Shown one piece after another: positions 11,701 through 23,050 of a stretch of DNA of 64,000 nucleotides. The DNA is from Chlorella sorokiniana (Eukaryota > Chlorophyta > Trebouxiophyceae > Chlorellales > Chlorellaceae). The position numbers were made by a program, and so were the translations under genes. Where the stretch lies: NCBI GenBank assembly GCA_025917655.1, contig CP084614.1, positions 1,736,001 to 1,800,000 of the forward strand, in the 5' to 3' direction. Numbering within the stretch: the first letter of the stretch is position 1; each line of letters starts with the position of its first letter. The notes below the pieces were generated by a model. That model ran no database searches. It saw only the letters and a list, made by a program, of their open reading frames with translations, and was not told the DNA's origin.

Positions 11701-12758
11701 ATCCTGGATCTTTGCCTCACTGTGGAGTGGTTCCCCCTCCCCCGCCCGGTCGCAGATGGGCACGCTGTCCACGCTGAGCCCTGTGCGGGCCACAGGCAGC
11801 CTGCGGGGCATCCTGGGTGGCCTGGCCCGCGCCATCACGCCCGTGCGCCGCTCCGCGCGCAAGGCGGCGACGGTGCCGCACCGGCCTCTGGAGGCAATGC
11901 TTGAGGAGGCGGACTTCTCGTATGGTGGGCGGCGGCAGGGCAGCGCAAGCCTTGAAGCAACTGCTTGCTGGAGAATGGTGTGCTGTTTGCTGTAGGGCAG
12001 GGCATGCCTGGCACCACCAGAGGCACCTTCCACCTTTGCCCAGCGACGTGCCAGTGCTGCAACAGCGCTGCTCAGCCCGGCCTTCCTGCCTCCTACTCAC
12101 CCCACTGCAGTGCCCAACGCCGCGCTGATGCCTGAGGATGCGCAGCCCAAGCTGGAGGCAGCGGCGGCCAAAGCAGCGATGCGGGCGGCCAGCCGTGCAG
12201 CCAGCCAGGCCAGCGAGGCCACGCTGGCGGGTGGCGCGCCTCCCGCAGCAGAGCAGGCAGAGGTCTGCAGCGGGACCACGCCCTCCCAGCGGTACGACAC
12301 CCGCAGCGCAGCGCGGGCTGGCGAGGCGGACCAGGCGCCCATCGGCACGCCCGCCGAGGACACGCAGCTGACTCAGCACCGGCTCAGCCTGCGCCGCCTG
12401 CGGACGCCGCTGCAGCAGCAGCCCACGTCTGAGGGCGGGGCCGCTGCGCTCCAGGCCGTCCCGCCGGATGCCAACACGCCGGTGGCCCAGGACGCATCCC
12501 CGCACCTCGGGGACAGCCCCTGCTTCGCCGAGACCCCGTTGCTGCAGCTGCCCCAGGCAGCCGCCCCTACAGCCTGCGCGCCAGCACGCTGAGGAAGTCG
12601 AGCAGGAGCAGGGGCACCCCGGCCGCAGCTGCAGCCCTGGCCCCTGATGGTGCCGGCGCCGGCAGCGGCAGGGGGAGCAGCCGCAGCTGAGCCCCACCGA
12701 GCAGGGCATCCGCTCGGCGCTGCGCCGCTCGGCGCGCAAGAGCCAGGGACCCAAGTGA
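8721..12758 (+). CDS. Disordered protein with PP1-docking SILK and RVxF motifs
   Basis: No family recognised. Spliced exons 8721-8820, 8949-9018 and one from about 9108 join in frame to a long exon from about 9287, beginning MERGELELPDWN. The product is low complexity, Ala/Pro/Ser/Gln-rich, without a globular domain. It has SILK (9498-9509) and RHVTF (9705-9719), the two short motifs that dock protein phosphatase 1, in the usual order. Full CDK sites include SPVK (exon 1), TPSR (about 9355), SPVR (about 11780) and TPVR (about 11845). RRSARK occurs twice (about 11850 and at the C-terminus ending SQGPK, stop 12756-12758). One intron after DELVAN seems to use a GC donor. Frame changes near 10320, 10800, 11120, 12566 and 12680 look like lost bases. 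A mitotic or chromatin PP1 scaffold is an inference from motifs only. Confidence 0.6.
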
Positions 12759-12985
12759 GGGGCAGGGCGAGGAAGCCCTCCGCAGTTGTTTGCTGTGCGT
12801 TGTGCCAGTCTTTGATTCACCTGTCCTACTACAGATAAAGTTGCACAGAACGCCCGGCAAAGAAAATTGGGCTCACAGTTGATGAGGCAGTATGATGAGA
12901 TGGGAGCAGAAGTGAGGGAGGGACAACGAGCAGCGGCAAACAAAGCGAAAGGCACGATGCAATGCCAAAACAAACAAAGGTACAT

Positions 12986-13387
12986 CTACGTCCTACCGCG
13001 CTGGCACTCGGTGCTGCAGCGAGAGGCAGTTGTCGTTCCAGGCGGGGACCTGATGCACGGTGGTGCACACCGCTCGCTGGCAGGCGTCGGTGCACGCATC
13101 CACGCTGCTGGTGCCGCAGACGGTGACGCAGGTGTTTGGTGTGGCGTCCTGCAGGTGTGAAACACAGACCATGCCATGTTCACAAGGCTGAGCAGGCAGA
13201 GGGATGAGCACCGCAGAGGGATGAGCACCACAGCGAAACATGGACGCGCAGCTCAGTTGAAACCCAGGATCTGAATCGGCACGTACCCATGCCCACCTTT
13301 GCGAGGCTGCCCATCCGCCGCATGAGCCGTTGCGAGGTGCAGACACGCTCGCATACAAAGCTGGGATCTGCAGCAGCATCATCTAGC
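12986..13387 (-). CDS. Small cysteine-rich protein with repeated CX3C pairs (5' incomplete)
   Basis: Unknown function. Two exons are clear. One (about 13299-13387) codes DDAAADPSFVCERVC and ends SLAK. The other starts DATPNTCVTVCG and runs through ACTDACQRAVC and VHQVPAWNDNC; they join in phase 0. Cysteines come mostly as C-x3-C pairs. The final pair is only obtained if the frame shifts near 13037, giving RCSTEC and a stop at 12986; the unshifted frame stops at 12993. A possible first part lies upstream: an ATG at 13687-13689 followed directly by GTGAGC, and an exon from 13608 coding a hydrophobic WWGAVLAFPAAA that could belong to a signal peptide. The joining phase to the next exon does not work, so an exon is missing or the model is wrong. 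Family and location are unassigned. Confidence 0.5.
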
Positions 13388-14235
13388 CTGCACAGTACAC
13401 AGCCCCGCAGCAGCTGGCGTCTCGAATGGAGGTGTGCAGGCGGCGGCAACTCAGGAGCGTCGTGTGGCTAATACTGGGTGCGCTACTGATCCCACCTTGT
13501 CATCATGCCATCCTGATCCTGCTTGGGCTTGCCTCCACGGCCCACCACAGCTTTGAGCGTTGCAGCCGCGGGAAAAGCGAGGACTGCACCCCACCAGGCG
13601 GGGTTGACCTGCAATTTCGCGTTGAAGACGCCTGTCGGAGACTATGAAAGACCAAAGTCACGCGATCGTGCTGCCGAAAGGCTCACCATCGTGTTGCCAC
13701 GATAACAGGCGCGCGTCCCCTTTGTCTACTAAGATGAGCAATCAAAGGTTGCAAACCACACTCAACATGATAAAGTTGCCTGCTGCTCCCTCCTCGCGTG
13801 ATGACTTGGCCTCCTGCCACGGCACGACGCAGCGCACAACGCAGCGGCCTATCAACAACGGGCAGCACGACACGCAGCTGAAGAGCTGCCGAAGGCCTAT
13901 AGGGTAGGTCGCTGATGTTTGCCTAACTTATCTTGCGATTCGTGACAGCGCCTCATGCGAGTTGTGCATGGTCTGCAAGCAGTGGTGCAGCCTTTGCACC
14001 TCCGCCTGCTCGACCCTGGCCCTACCCACAGTGGACTGTCTTGCCTGGAGGCGATCAATTCTTGGCAACGGCAACATGCTGTTTTGTTGAGGTTGCTTAG
14101 AAACATGAAAGCCTTCCGAACCTGTTCATGCTGCCAGCGGGGACAGTGGGATCAGGCGGTGACATGGCGGCTTCTGCTGTGCAGTTGTCAGCCACTACGG
14201 CAGCTTGCCACCATTGAATTGAGGACGAACCTCCG
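13388..14235. other. Intergenic: 5' part of Cys-rich gene and reductase promoter
   Basis: 848 bases between divergent genes. The part near 13400-13690 may hold 5' exons of the Cys-rich gene; the remainder is presumably promoter. It is less GC-rich than the flanks and no other conserved coding sequence is apparent. Confidence 0.45.
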
Positions 14236-16309
14236 ATGCACTCTTATTTGAACGCGAAGACCGTGACCATGGCCCAGGCCTGTGGCGGCACTTTGCGGCA
14301 GCCAACTGCAAGAAGCCAGCTTTATGGCAGGTGCGTGATTTTTTAATCAACATATACTCACAACAACATCACGCAGCCGGCTGTGGTCTCACGTCTTGCA
14401 GCACGTGCGGCGCTCGGTCTGCTAGGCGCTGCCTCGCTCTGGCCGTAAAGGCAGCTGTTGTGGTGAGTGTAACACGCAAAGATGACCGAATTGCGCAGGG
14501 CAAAGGGGAGCAGAGGCTGCGCTTGCAAGGCGCCAGCGGCAAGCGTCCGCTGTTCCGATTGTTGTCACGCCGAGTTCTTGCTGCAGGAACCTGGATCCAC
14601 TGTGCTGGTGGCGGGCGCCACCGGCGGTGTGGGCCAGCTGCTGACTGCTAAGCTTTTGGACGTGAGTGGCTGAACCCACTGCATCAGGCTGGCTCGTGGG
14701 GCCATCCTTGGGACGTGGCGGCGACCTGCGGCTTGCGTGCCGCCAGTCAGCTGGGTTCCTCGGTGCTCCCCAGCATGCACTTCCCTGATGGATCAGCAGC
14801 ATCCTGTTCCTGTTCCTGCGTCCTTTTCCTGCAGCGCGGCTACAAGGTCAGGGCGCTGAGCCGCAGCCGTGAGAAGGTGGTGCAGCTGTTTGGCGAGGCG
14901 CCGGGCCTCTCCGCTGTTATTGCGGACCTGCGCGACCCTGCCACCCTGCCCGCGGCGCTGGAGGGCGTGGATGCGGTGGCCTGCTGCACCGGCACCACAG
15001 CCTTCCCCAGCAACCGGTGGGTGGCTGGGGGCGCTGTCGCTGTCGCCTGCGTGCTGGCGCTGGCATGGAGCTGCAGCCTGCTTGGTGCCGCGCCCTCGCC
15101 GGGCGTGCTCGCCTCGCCGCCGCAGAAGCAGCATCACATTCTGCTGCCAGCAGACCATCACAGTGGGCCCCCTCCCCATCCGGTTCATCATGCAGTTGGC
15201 AGGGCGGCAACAACCCGGAGCAGACGGACTTTGTGTCCGTGCGCAACCTTGTGGGTGCGGCCAAGGGCGCGGGCGTCAAGCGCTTTGTGCTGACCACCAG
15301 CGCGGGCGTGGAGCGTGCCGGCCAGTTCCCCTTCTCCATCCTCAATCTGTTTGGTGAGCCTGCAGGCGGCGGCGTGGTTCAGGGGTTTGAGCTGCTTTGG
15401 TGGTTGGGCACGAGGCGCCGCAGGCAGCGAGTTCTTTCGCGGGCTGTGCTGCTTCCACACTTGGGCCGGCTCGCTGCTGGCCTGCATTTTCGAGCTTGCG
15501 TTCTGTCGCCCACCCACCCACCAACCAACCCGTCAACGCAGGCGTGCTCAAGTTTAAGCGGATGGGGGAGCGGGAGCTGGAGGCCTCGGGCCTGCCCTAT
15601 CTTATCGTGCGCCCCAACCGCCTCACAGACGGTGCGTCGGCACGCTGACGCGCCCGCCCGCCCCGCGCCTGCTTGCCGCCACGCCCACGCCCACGCGCAC
15701 GGCCCTGCTACCCAACGATATGCTGCTGCTCCCACCCTGTTGCTTGCTGCGGCCGCTGCTGCCACGCCCGTGCACCTGCGGTTGTGCGGGCCAGGCGGCC
15801 CGGCTCCCCTCCTCGCCCCCAAACACTCACAAACACACACGCACCCAACCTTGCAGGCCCCTACACCTCCTACGACCTCAACACACTGCTGAAGAACACG
15901 AGCGGCAGCCGCCAGGACATCACCCTCAGCCTGCGGGACGACTTGCTTGGGGAGACCAGCCGCATCGCAGGTGGGCAGGGTGGGGGCCTGGGCAGCAGAA
16001 AATGGGGTGTACTTGTTGCGCTTCACGACGCTGTGAGGTTCTGGCCTGGCATGGCACCACTCAGGCTGCGCTGCTGCGGCACTGCCATTCTTTTGGTGGG
16101 CTGGGTCTAAGTTTGCGTCGTGATACTAGGACGGCCCTGGCCCCCTGGCACACTGTGCAGTGGCGGAGGCCATCGTGCAGAGCATGCTGCTGGACTTTGT
16201 GGAGGGGCGCAAGTACAGCATCGGCAGCCGGGAGGGGGATGGGCCGGGTCAGGACCCTGCCAAGTGGCGCACGCTGTTTGGGGCTGTGAAGGAGCCCGCC
16301 ATGGCCTGA
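14236..16309 (+). CDS. NmrA-like NAD(P)-binding reductase (atypical SDR), probably plastid
   Basis: Rossmann-fold protein of the atypical short-chain dehydrogenase group. The nucleotide-binding loop is STVLVAGATGGVGQ, followed by RALSRSREK (NADP-type basic patch), a DLRDPATL acidic segment, DAVACCTGTTAFPSNR, KRFVLTTSAGV, and PYLIVRPNRLTDG. The N-terminus is basic and Ser/Thr/Arg-rich before the fold, like a chloroplast transit peptide. Eight exons join with intact frame; examples are 14236-14330 and the junctions AACCG|TTGGCAG and TTTG|GCGTGC. In-frame ATGs lie at 14236 and 14269, so the start is uncertain. It ends EPAMA at TGA 16307-16309. One intron near 15818-15843 has a C/CA tract before its acceptor. 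Substrate unknown; plant relatives include HSCARG/NmrA-like and TIC62-like proteins. Confidence 0.83.
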
Positions 16310-16808
16310 ACAAGCCCGTGCGTGGCACGGGAAGCGGCCGCAGCGCAGCTGTCCCCAGGCCCGCTGCTAGGCTTACTTGTGTACAAATGTCAGGGCTGCC
16401 AGCTTCCAGGCAGCCCTCTTGCAGTTTTGCCCAAATTCCCTTGCTGTGTTACTGAATCCGACCCCACGGCAACGAACGTCGGTCTGCCTCTACGAACGCT
16501 GATTGATCCAACTTTTGTCTCAAGACTTTATCAAGACTTTGATTTTCCTTCCTCCTGCTGCCTGCGTGATATGATTCTCTTGACAATGGTACGATGTCGG
16601 TAAGCAAGTCCTCAACACCAACTGCAGAGAGGCAGAGACAATCAAGCGGCGGTACCGATAGATGTGAAGAAAAATGGGGGCATTCATTGAGCTTGATGTG
16701 ATTCAGCTAGAGTTGTATCAGAGTACGACGTGGGTACAACAGGCCACGGCATTCAGCTTGCAAAGCCGTTGCCTGAGCGGTGGCCCCAAAGCGACCCCCA
16801 CAAGCGGC
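16310..16808. other. Convergent 3' region
   Basis: 499 bases between the reductase stop (plus) and the F-box protein stop (minus), holding both 3' UTRs. It is relatively AT-rich near 16490-16700. No TGTAA was found for either gene and no coding sequence is evident. Confidence 0.55.
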
Positions 16809-18696
16809 TCACACCAGCCAGCGCGGCTGCCGCTCCAGCACCTCGGGCGGCAGCAGGTGGTCCACCCAGCGCTGTCGCCGCGCCGCCGCATCCTCCCGCT
16901 CCAGCTGCTGCAGCAGGGAGCCGGGCAGCGCGTAGCGGCCGGCCGCGCGGAAGGCCTGCGCCAGGCTGGCGCCAGGCGGCACGGTGACCAGGCTGGCTGC
17001 GCTGTAGTCCACCAAGCCGTTGCTGGGCATGACTGCGGAGGAGGGCAGGCGGCAGGGAGCTGTTGGCAGGCACAGCGCAGGCCAGCATGCGGAGCGGACG
17101 TTGCTCTCCCTGCAGGCCGGCATTGGCATGCGGGCGGTTTGCTGAAGGGGCGCAAGACCAGAGCGGGCCCCAGTTGCGGTTCTTCAGGCCAGCGCGGCCC
17201 ACCTGGTATGGGGTTGGCGTAGCAGAAGGCGAGATCCAGGCCGCGCAGCGCCGCCGCCGCCTTGCTGGCGTAGCTGTCGGGCAGCTCCTGCAGCAGCACA
17301 TCCACGCGGTCCAAGCCCTCAAACACCAGGCAGCCCTGCTTGGGGGGGAGGGGGCAGTGTACGTGTGCGTATGGGGTGTTCTTGCAGCTCGCACAGGGGG
17401 CAAGGGGTGTGGGAGGCGGGAGGGCGAGGGGCAGCTCGGTGGAGGGGCAGCTCGGTGGGCCAAGGCGACATGAGTGAGCCCGACCAGGGGAGGGATGGGA
17501 TTCAGGGGAGCTGCGCTGCGAGCCGGCAGGGGGCACCGCACCCACCAGCTTGTGCCCCGGCCGGTCCACCACCAGCTGCTGCCCGGCAGGCCGCACCACC
17601 GTCAGCAGGTCTGCAAAGGCCAGCTCCGGCAGGCGCGACAGCTCGGCCGCCAGCTGTGAGGCGCGCCGCTCGCAGAGCGCCACCTCGTGCTGCACTGCCA
17701 GCACGGCGGGCAGGCTGCCCAGGCCCTGCATACCCGCCAGCCGGAGCTGCAGCTCCCGCGCCCTGGCGGTGGGGAGGGCCAGCGGGGGTGACGTGGCGCT
17801 ACGTGCGCAGGGAAGCAGATGCATCAGCAAAAGCGTAGTGGCTGAGCGCAGTCGCACCCTCACCTCTCCCTGACCGCCGCCAGGCTCTGCTGCAGCTGTA
17901 CCTGGTCTGACGCTGTGCCGCGGTGCACCAGGAACCCCAGGCTGCTCTGAGATGGCTGGCGCAGGTCCTCCTCGCCGCGGGCATCGATGTACAGCCTGCA
18001 AGGGGAGGCTGGCAGGGTGCAGCTGCTGGTCGGCACACGCGCTGCGCCTGAGTACATTGCTTTCATGTGCAAGTCCCCGGAGCAGCACCCACCTGAAGGA
18101 GTTGGTGGCCCGGTCCCACTCCAGCGCGAGCACCAGGCACTCAAAGTAGTAGGTGGGCCGGTTCATCTTGTAGCGGCAGGAGAGGTGGTGGAGCGGGAGC
18201 AGCAGCGCGGCATGCTCGGCGTTGTCGTCCCGCACCAGCTCACGATACGAGGCGTAGCACTCCCCCAGCCGTACCGTCTCGGCAGGGAACAGCTCAAGCG
18301 CCTTGGCGTGCCACACGGTGTCATCGGTGCAGGCTGCAGCGCGCGTTTTCAGTGGTCAGCGCAGCGGCGGGTCAAGTGCCAGGTGGCGGTGTGGCAGATA
18401 GTTCTACAAGCGCCATACAGGCGATACACAGTGAAAACTCACCTGCGCGTAGCACGCGGCAAACCTGCACAGCGGATGAACGAGCAGAAGCGAAGGTTAA
18501 CGAGGGCAGTGGTTACCACCGAGGGCTGTGTTCGTTTCGTAATTCGTATACATACCGACGCAAGTCTACCAAGATCAGCAACTGGTAGGAACCGCAATAT
18601 GGCCGAGAGCGGCAGGTCCAGCAACCCCAGCAGCACTGTCTGAGACGAGCTATCTGGGGCGTCTGCACAGTGCAAAAGTGCGTCCGACTTGAACAT
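16809..18696 (-). CDS. F-box protein
   Basis: Likely substrate-recognition subunit of an SCF ubiquitin ligase. The ATG is at 18696 (MFKSDALL). The F-box runs from about residue 25: LLDLPLSAILRFLPVADL, then GRLASVCRVLRAACTDDTVW after joining three exons, with donor GTATGT and a short middle exon (about 18438-18459). The rest is unlike a known repeat domain: WHAKALELFPAE, NRPTYYFECLVLALEWD, then LYIDARGEEDLRQPSQS, and a C-terminal half with LVFEGLDRVDVLLQELPD and VDYSAASLVTVPPGA, ending RQPRWLV. No kelch, LRR or WD repeats are visible, so the target cannot be inferred. It is divergent from the acyltransferase gene with about 246 bases between ATGs. Internal exon borders are approximate. Confidence 0.75.
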
Positions 18697-18942
18697 TGTT
18701 TCGACCAATTGCAGGGGAGGGCTGGGCGAGCCCCTGTCGGCTCCCTGCTAGGCGTCGCCAGGTCAGCAGCGGCGGACAGGAAGTGGAGGGTTTCTCGGCT
18801 GCAGGTTTGGCTGACCACTGCACTTTTCCGTCACTAAACGCAGGCATGAATTGTCATGTCACTGATGCAAGCTCTTTGATCTGACTCAGCTGGGCGCTGG
18901 AGGGGAGTCTTGAGGCACCTTGGACGCTGTTGTGCAAGCTCT

Positions 18943-20614
18943 ATGGCCATGCTGCCTGTTCTCCTGCGAGCCCTGCTGTGCATTGCTCTCTCCGTTGCGG
19001 CCGGCTCCCACCTCTGGGTGCACCGGCACCGGCCGCCAGGCTGGGGCAGGCTGGCCTTGTGTCTGCCGGTTCTGCTGGCGCTCCAGTTGCCGCCGCTGCT
19101 TTTCGACCCCCAGACCGAGACCTGGGAAGTCATTTTCTCCATCAACTTCCCCTGGCTGACAGCCAGCACGGTGGTGGGATGGGCTGTCGGCAGAGGCTCC
19201 CAGGCGCAGCCGTTCCCTCACCTCCTCGCCTTCCTTGCCTTCCTCTTCTGCCCAGCGCTGCCAGCCAGCTCGGCGCAAGCGGCGGGGTGAGGGCTCAGGC
19301 CTGCCTGGTTGATGTGGGTCCGTGAGCGCAGACTCCTTCCTGTAAGGTTGAGAGTTTGTGTATCGTGCACTGCAGGACAGCAGCAACTTCGGGGCGCCAA
19401 CACGCACATCTGATTGTCCCAGCGGCCAAGGTGGCGGGGCTTGCAGCAACCTGCGCCGCGTTTGACTGCCTGTCTGGACCGAGCTGGCTGATCAGCACCC
19501 TGCAGCGTGAGCCACGGCCTGTGCTGCGCTGCTCTGGCGGGAGCGCGCGTCTCATACCCCCCACACCACACCACACCCCCACACAGACTCACCCCCTCCC
19601 CTGCAAACCGCCCCCTCACCCTCTCGCTGATGTTTCTGCCGCTGGCATTGCTTTGCAGCACTGTCGCTTTTCTGGTTCAGCAGCCTCTGCCTGGAGTTCG
19701 CCGCCGCTCTGGCCAGCCTCCTCAGCGGCATGCCGGTGCTGCCGCCGTTCAACCGGCCCTACCTCAGCGCCAGCATCGGGTGTGTGTGCGTTGCACCTGC
19801 CATCATCGCGCTTGCTGTGTGACAGCGCTCGGGTGCAAGTGGCTGCCGTGCAGGGAGTTTTGGGGCAGGCGCTGGAACCGCGTGGCTGGCTCCAAGTTCA
19901 GGTCGACCGTGTACGAGCCCATCTGCGGCGGCATAGCGCTGCAGGCGGCGGGCGGCGCCATGCACCAGGCCCGGGGCCCGCCTCAGCGGGTGCCAGCCTG
20001 GCGCCGCATTGCCGCCATGTGCGCCACCTTTGCGGCGTCGGGCCTGGTGCACGAGCTGGCCTTCTTCCACCTCACGCGCCGCGTGTCGGGTGCGTGGGCT
20101 GCCGCGCAGCTCCACGCGCACAGCTGTGCCTTGAGCAAACAAGCAGCTGCTTGTGTGTGTGCAGGCTGCGCGCTCGCTGATGACTGCATCACTGCGCAGT
20201 GCTGACCGACCCCTGCCGAGCCCTGTGGCTGTGTTCAAACCGGCCTGCAGGTCGCTGGTTCGTGTTCTTCGCAATGCAGGGCCCGCTGCTGCTGGCAGAG
20301 GCCGGGCTCGCCAGGCTGTGCCGCCAGGCCGGGCTGCGCCTGCCGCGCGCCGTGTGTGTGGCCAACACCGTCGCCGTGCTGCACCTGCGTGAGTCTTTTG
20401 GGGGTGTCCGGGCCGGTATCTACCTTACAGGGCGTGGTGCGGCCTTGTATCGACACATTTCTTACCGAGTCCCCCGTTGCCCTTGCTGCTTGGCGCTGAC
20501 CTGCCTGCAGTAGCGCAGGCGCTCTTCTTCCCTGACATTGTGGAGGCGGGGCTGCCGCGCCGCCTGCTGCACCAGCTGCTGCCCGGCGGCATCTGCCAAG
20601 CCCCGGCTGCATGA
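18943..20614 (+). CDS. Wax synthase-type membrane O-acyltransferase (MBOAT_2)
   Basis: Probable ER-membrane acyltransferase that esterifies a fatty acyl-CoA to an alcohol (fatty alcohol or sterol). It starts MAMLPVLLRALLC (ATG 18943) with hydrophobic N-terminal segments including LALCLPVLLALQLPPLLF. The diagnostic part is GEFWGRRWNRV, then YEPICGG and ATFAASGLVHELAFFH, which supplies the conserved MBOAT histidine. Later segments RWFVFFAMQGPLLLAEAG and VANTVAVLHLLAQALFF are membrane-like. All junctions checked (GCGGG|GACA, CAGC|CACTG, ATCGG|GGAG, TCGG|GTCGC, CTGC|TAGCG) keep frame, so the gene is intact. TGA is 20612-20614. Length and order fit plant wax synthase/sterol acyltransferase proteins; substrate class cannot be fixed from sequence. 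Confidence 0.85.
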
Positions 20615-20812
20615 GGCCCTGCGCTGGGGGACAGCAACCCCCAGAGCCCAACCTGTGGCCAGCATGGAGCACGACATGCCAGCGCGATGCGCGATCTTGT
20701 GAGCGTGTGCACTCCAATCAGAAACAACAAACGAAATGCGCTTCCATTGCAATTCAATGTCGATGGACAATGAATGGGTGCTTTGACGATGAACGACTGA
20801 ACGTGCCTGCGC

Positions 20813-23050
20813 CTAACTGCCTGTTTCTGCTGCCCCTGGCTGTCCTAGTGCTGCTGGGGACAGCGGCTGGGCCTCCTCCCTGGCCGCCGCCTCGCCGCCC
20901 TCCGGCGCCGCGCGCCGCCGCTTGGCGGGCCGGCTGTCCCGGCCCTCGTCGTCGCTGTCGCTGCTGTCGCTGCTGCTGGAGCCTGAGCTGCTGCTGCTGC
21001 TGCTGCTGGAGGAGGAGGAGGAGGAGCTGCTCTCACTGGCGGCCCCGTCCGCCCCCGCTGCCGCCATCTCGTCCGCCACGGCGGCGAGGTCGGGCCGCTC
21101 GCCCGCAGCGCCGCCAGCCACCTGGCCGACATCTTGGGGCGCCCCTTCTTGGTGTGACGCCACACGGCGGGAAGTTGGCTGTGGAGGCGTAGTTCTGGGT
21201 GACCGCAATGGTGAGGTCCAGGTTGAGCACAGCGTGCCACCACCCCGCAGGCACATACATGCTGCAAGGGGGCGAAGGTAGAGGGGGCAGGGGAAGTGAT
21301 GGCAGGGCGCAGGTGCGGTTCTGGGAGCGGATTGGCCTGCGCGGGCAGCCGGCGACGGCGCAAGCGCTGGGGAGGTGCAAGCCCAGCCGCCGCACAGCCG
21401 TCCTCACGTCTCCCCCGGGCGTTGGATGACGTCGATGGGGCGCGGCCCCGGCCAGTCGGGCGCCTGCGTGCGCGGGTACACCTCTGAGAACCAGGCCGCC
21501 GCCTCGCGCTCCACGCCCGGCGGCTTGACCAGCTCGCGCGGCGTGCCCGGCGGGAACAGCGCCCAGCGCTTGTGCCCTGGGGTGGGGCAGGTGGGGGTGG
21601 GGGCCAAAGCGGCGACGCAGTTGGCGCAAGCAGACAGTGGCGCTGCGTCGCCGTGAGGTGATGACACAAGCACTTGCAGGTCTGGCAGGCCCCTGACACA
21701 GCAAGGGAGCAGCCCGACCCTCGGGCACAGCAAGGAGCAGCCCCTCACCACCCTCATCACCCCCGCAGCCCTTAAACCACACCCCAGCCACACCCACACC
21801 CACCCACCAGCCAGCAGCGCGTTCCAGGCTGAGGTGGCCAGCGGGTCGATGTGCACAGAGGTGCCCGACCGCGCCGGCCCCACCACAAACCAGCGGTAGG
21901 GCGGGCGCCGTCGCTCGCCCGCCAGCCGCATCAGGTCCTCGGCAAACAGGGCAGGCACTGCAGAAGCAAAAAAGGGGGGACGCACAGCAGCAGCGCTACA
22001 TGGGTGGGAGCGCATGGTTGCTGAAACGCTGCCAGCCCTTCCTGGCTGGCTCACCCCGCACGCTGGGCAGGGCGGCAGGCAGGCAGAGGCAGCGGGTGGG
22101 AGAGCGGCCCCTGCCCCGCCACCCACCCTCGTAGTCCTTCAGCAGGGCGCGGCCCTCCTCCCGCTCGCGGTCAAGGTGGGCAAACACGTAGAGAGGGGAG
22201 TCGTCGGCGTCGGCGTGCCCCGCCTCGCTGCAGTAGCGCAGGAAGTGCTTCAGCTTGAGGCGCACCGCGTACCCGTCGTCGTCGCTGCCGACCTGCGGAC
22301 AGAGCGGGGGGGTACGAGGCCGTCAAGTGCATGGCATGGGTGCTGGGTGGCGGGCTCAGCATCACAGCTGAGGGCAGGCCGCATCTGGGGATCAGGAGGC
22401 CAGCAAGCGGAGCTTCTGCCCCCCCCACACCCACACACTTCCCCCCAAAAAAAACACTAAAAAAAAAAAAAAGGCTCCAGCCAGCGAGCAGCAGCACCAC
22501 CTGCCCCGCAGCGGGGCCACACCTTGAACCTGCAGTGCCCCAGGCGCTGCAGCAGGCGGTCAGGCGTCCACTCGAGCTGCGCACGCCAGCTGTCGCACAG
22601 CCCGGTTACCATGCAAGGCCGCCGCGGGCGCTCCCACTCCTCGGCAAAGCGCTGCGGGGTGAGGGCGCGCGCATCCACCCGCGGTAGCGTGTCCACCAGC
22701 CCTTCCGTCTGCAGCAGCTGGGGGCGTGCGGCGTAGCCGTGCTTGCGCCACTCGCCGCGGCTCACGCTCAGCTCGGAGCGGGCGGCGCGTTTAGCGCGGC
22801 GCAGCTTGCGCTCAAAGCTGCTGTTGTGGCTGTCACCGTCCTGGGGCCCTGCCGCCGCATCTGCTGCCCCCTGCTGCGCTGTATTAATCTCTCCATGGGG
22901 TTGGTCGGCAGGCCTGCAGCATGGGGACGCCAGCGACGGTGGCAACCAAACCTTCCGGTGGTTAGAGAGCAGCGCCCGCCGCCAAGCGGCGGAACCTGTC
23001 GGCTGTGGTGCAGCAACCCCCATTGCGCAATCGACATACATAACCGCCAT
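20813..23050 (-). CDS. JMJD6: JMJD6-like JmjC Fe(II)/2-oxoglutarate oxygenase with poly-Ser tail
   Basis: Probable nuclear 2-oxoglutarate oxygenase (lysyl hydroxylase or arginine demethylase family). N-terminal SSFERKLRRAKRAARSEL and RFAEEWERPRRPCMVTGL match the JMJD6 entry region. The JmjC core has SGTSVHIDPLATSAWNALL (Fe ligands H and D), GHKRWALFPPGTP (2-OG-binding Lys) and PAGWWHAVLNLDLTIAVTQN (third Fe ligand H). The C-terminus is acidic and Ser-rich with about 15 consecutive serines (about 20955-21045), then PAKRRRAAPE, a likely nuclear signal. A poly-Ser tail is also known in animal JMJD6. ATG at 23050 is the first of several; others are at about 23036 and 23023. Frame slips at about 21164-21172 and 21100-21105 are each repaired by one extra C or G. 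The gene ends GAAETGS at 20813. Confidence 0.87.
22431..22474. repeat. C-run, A8 and A14 tract in a JMJD6 intron
   Basis: An intronic low-complexity run of C, A8 and A14, notable in such GC-rich DNA. Nothing coding surrounds it. Confidence 0.7.

Noticed and set aside
16718-18316. 532-codon open frame on the minus strand
   Set aside because: It reads through introns and past the true stop; only exon segments belong to the F-box gene.
22443-22474. Poly(A) tract as a sign of a retro-inserted gene
   Set aside because: It lies inside an intron with no insert, target-site duplication or coding sequence beside it.
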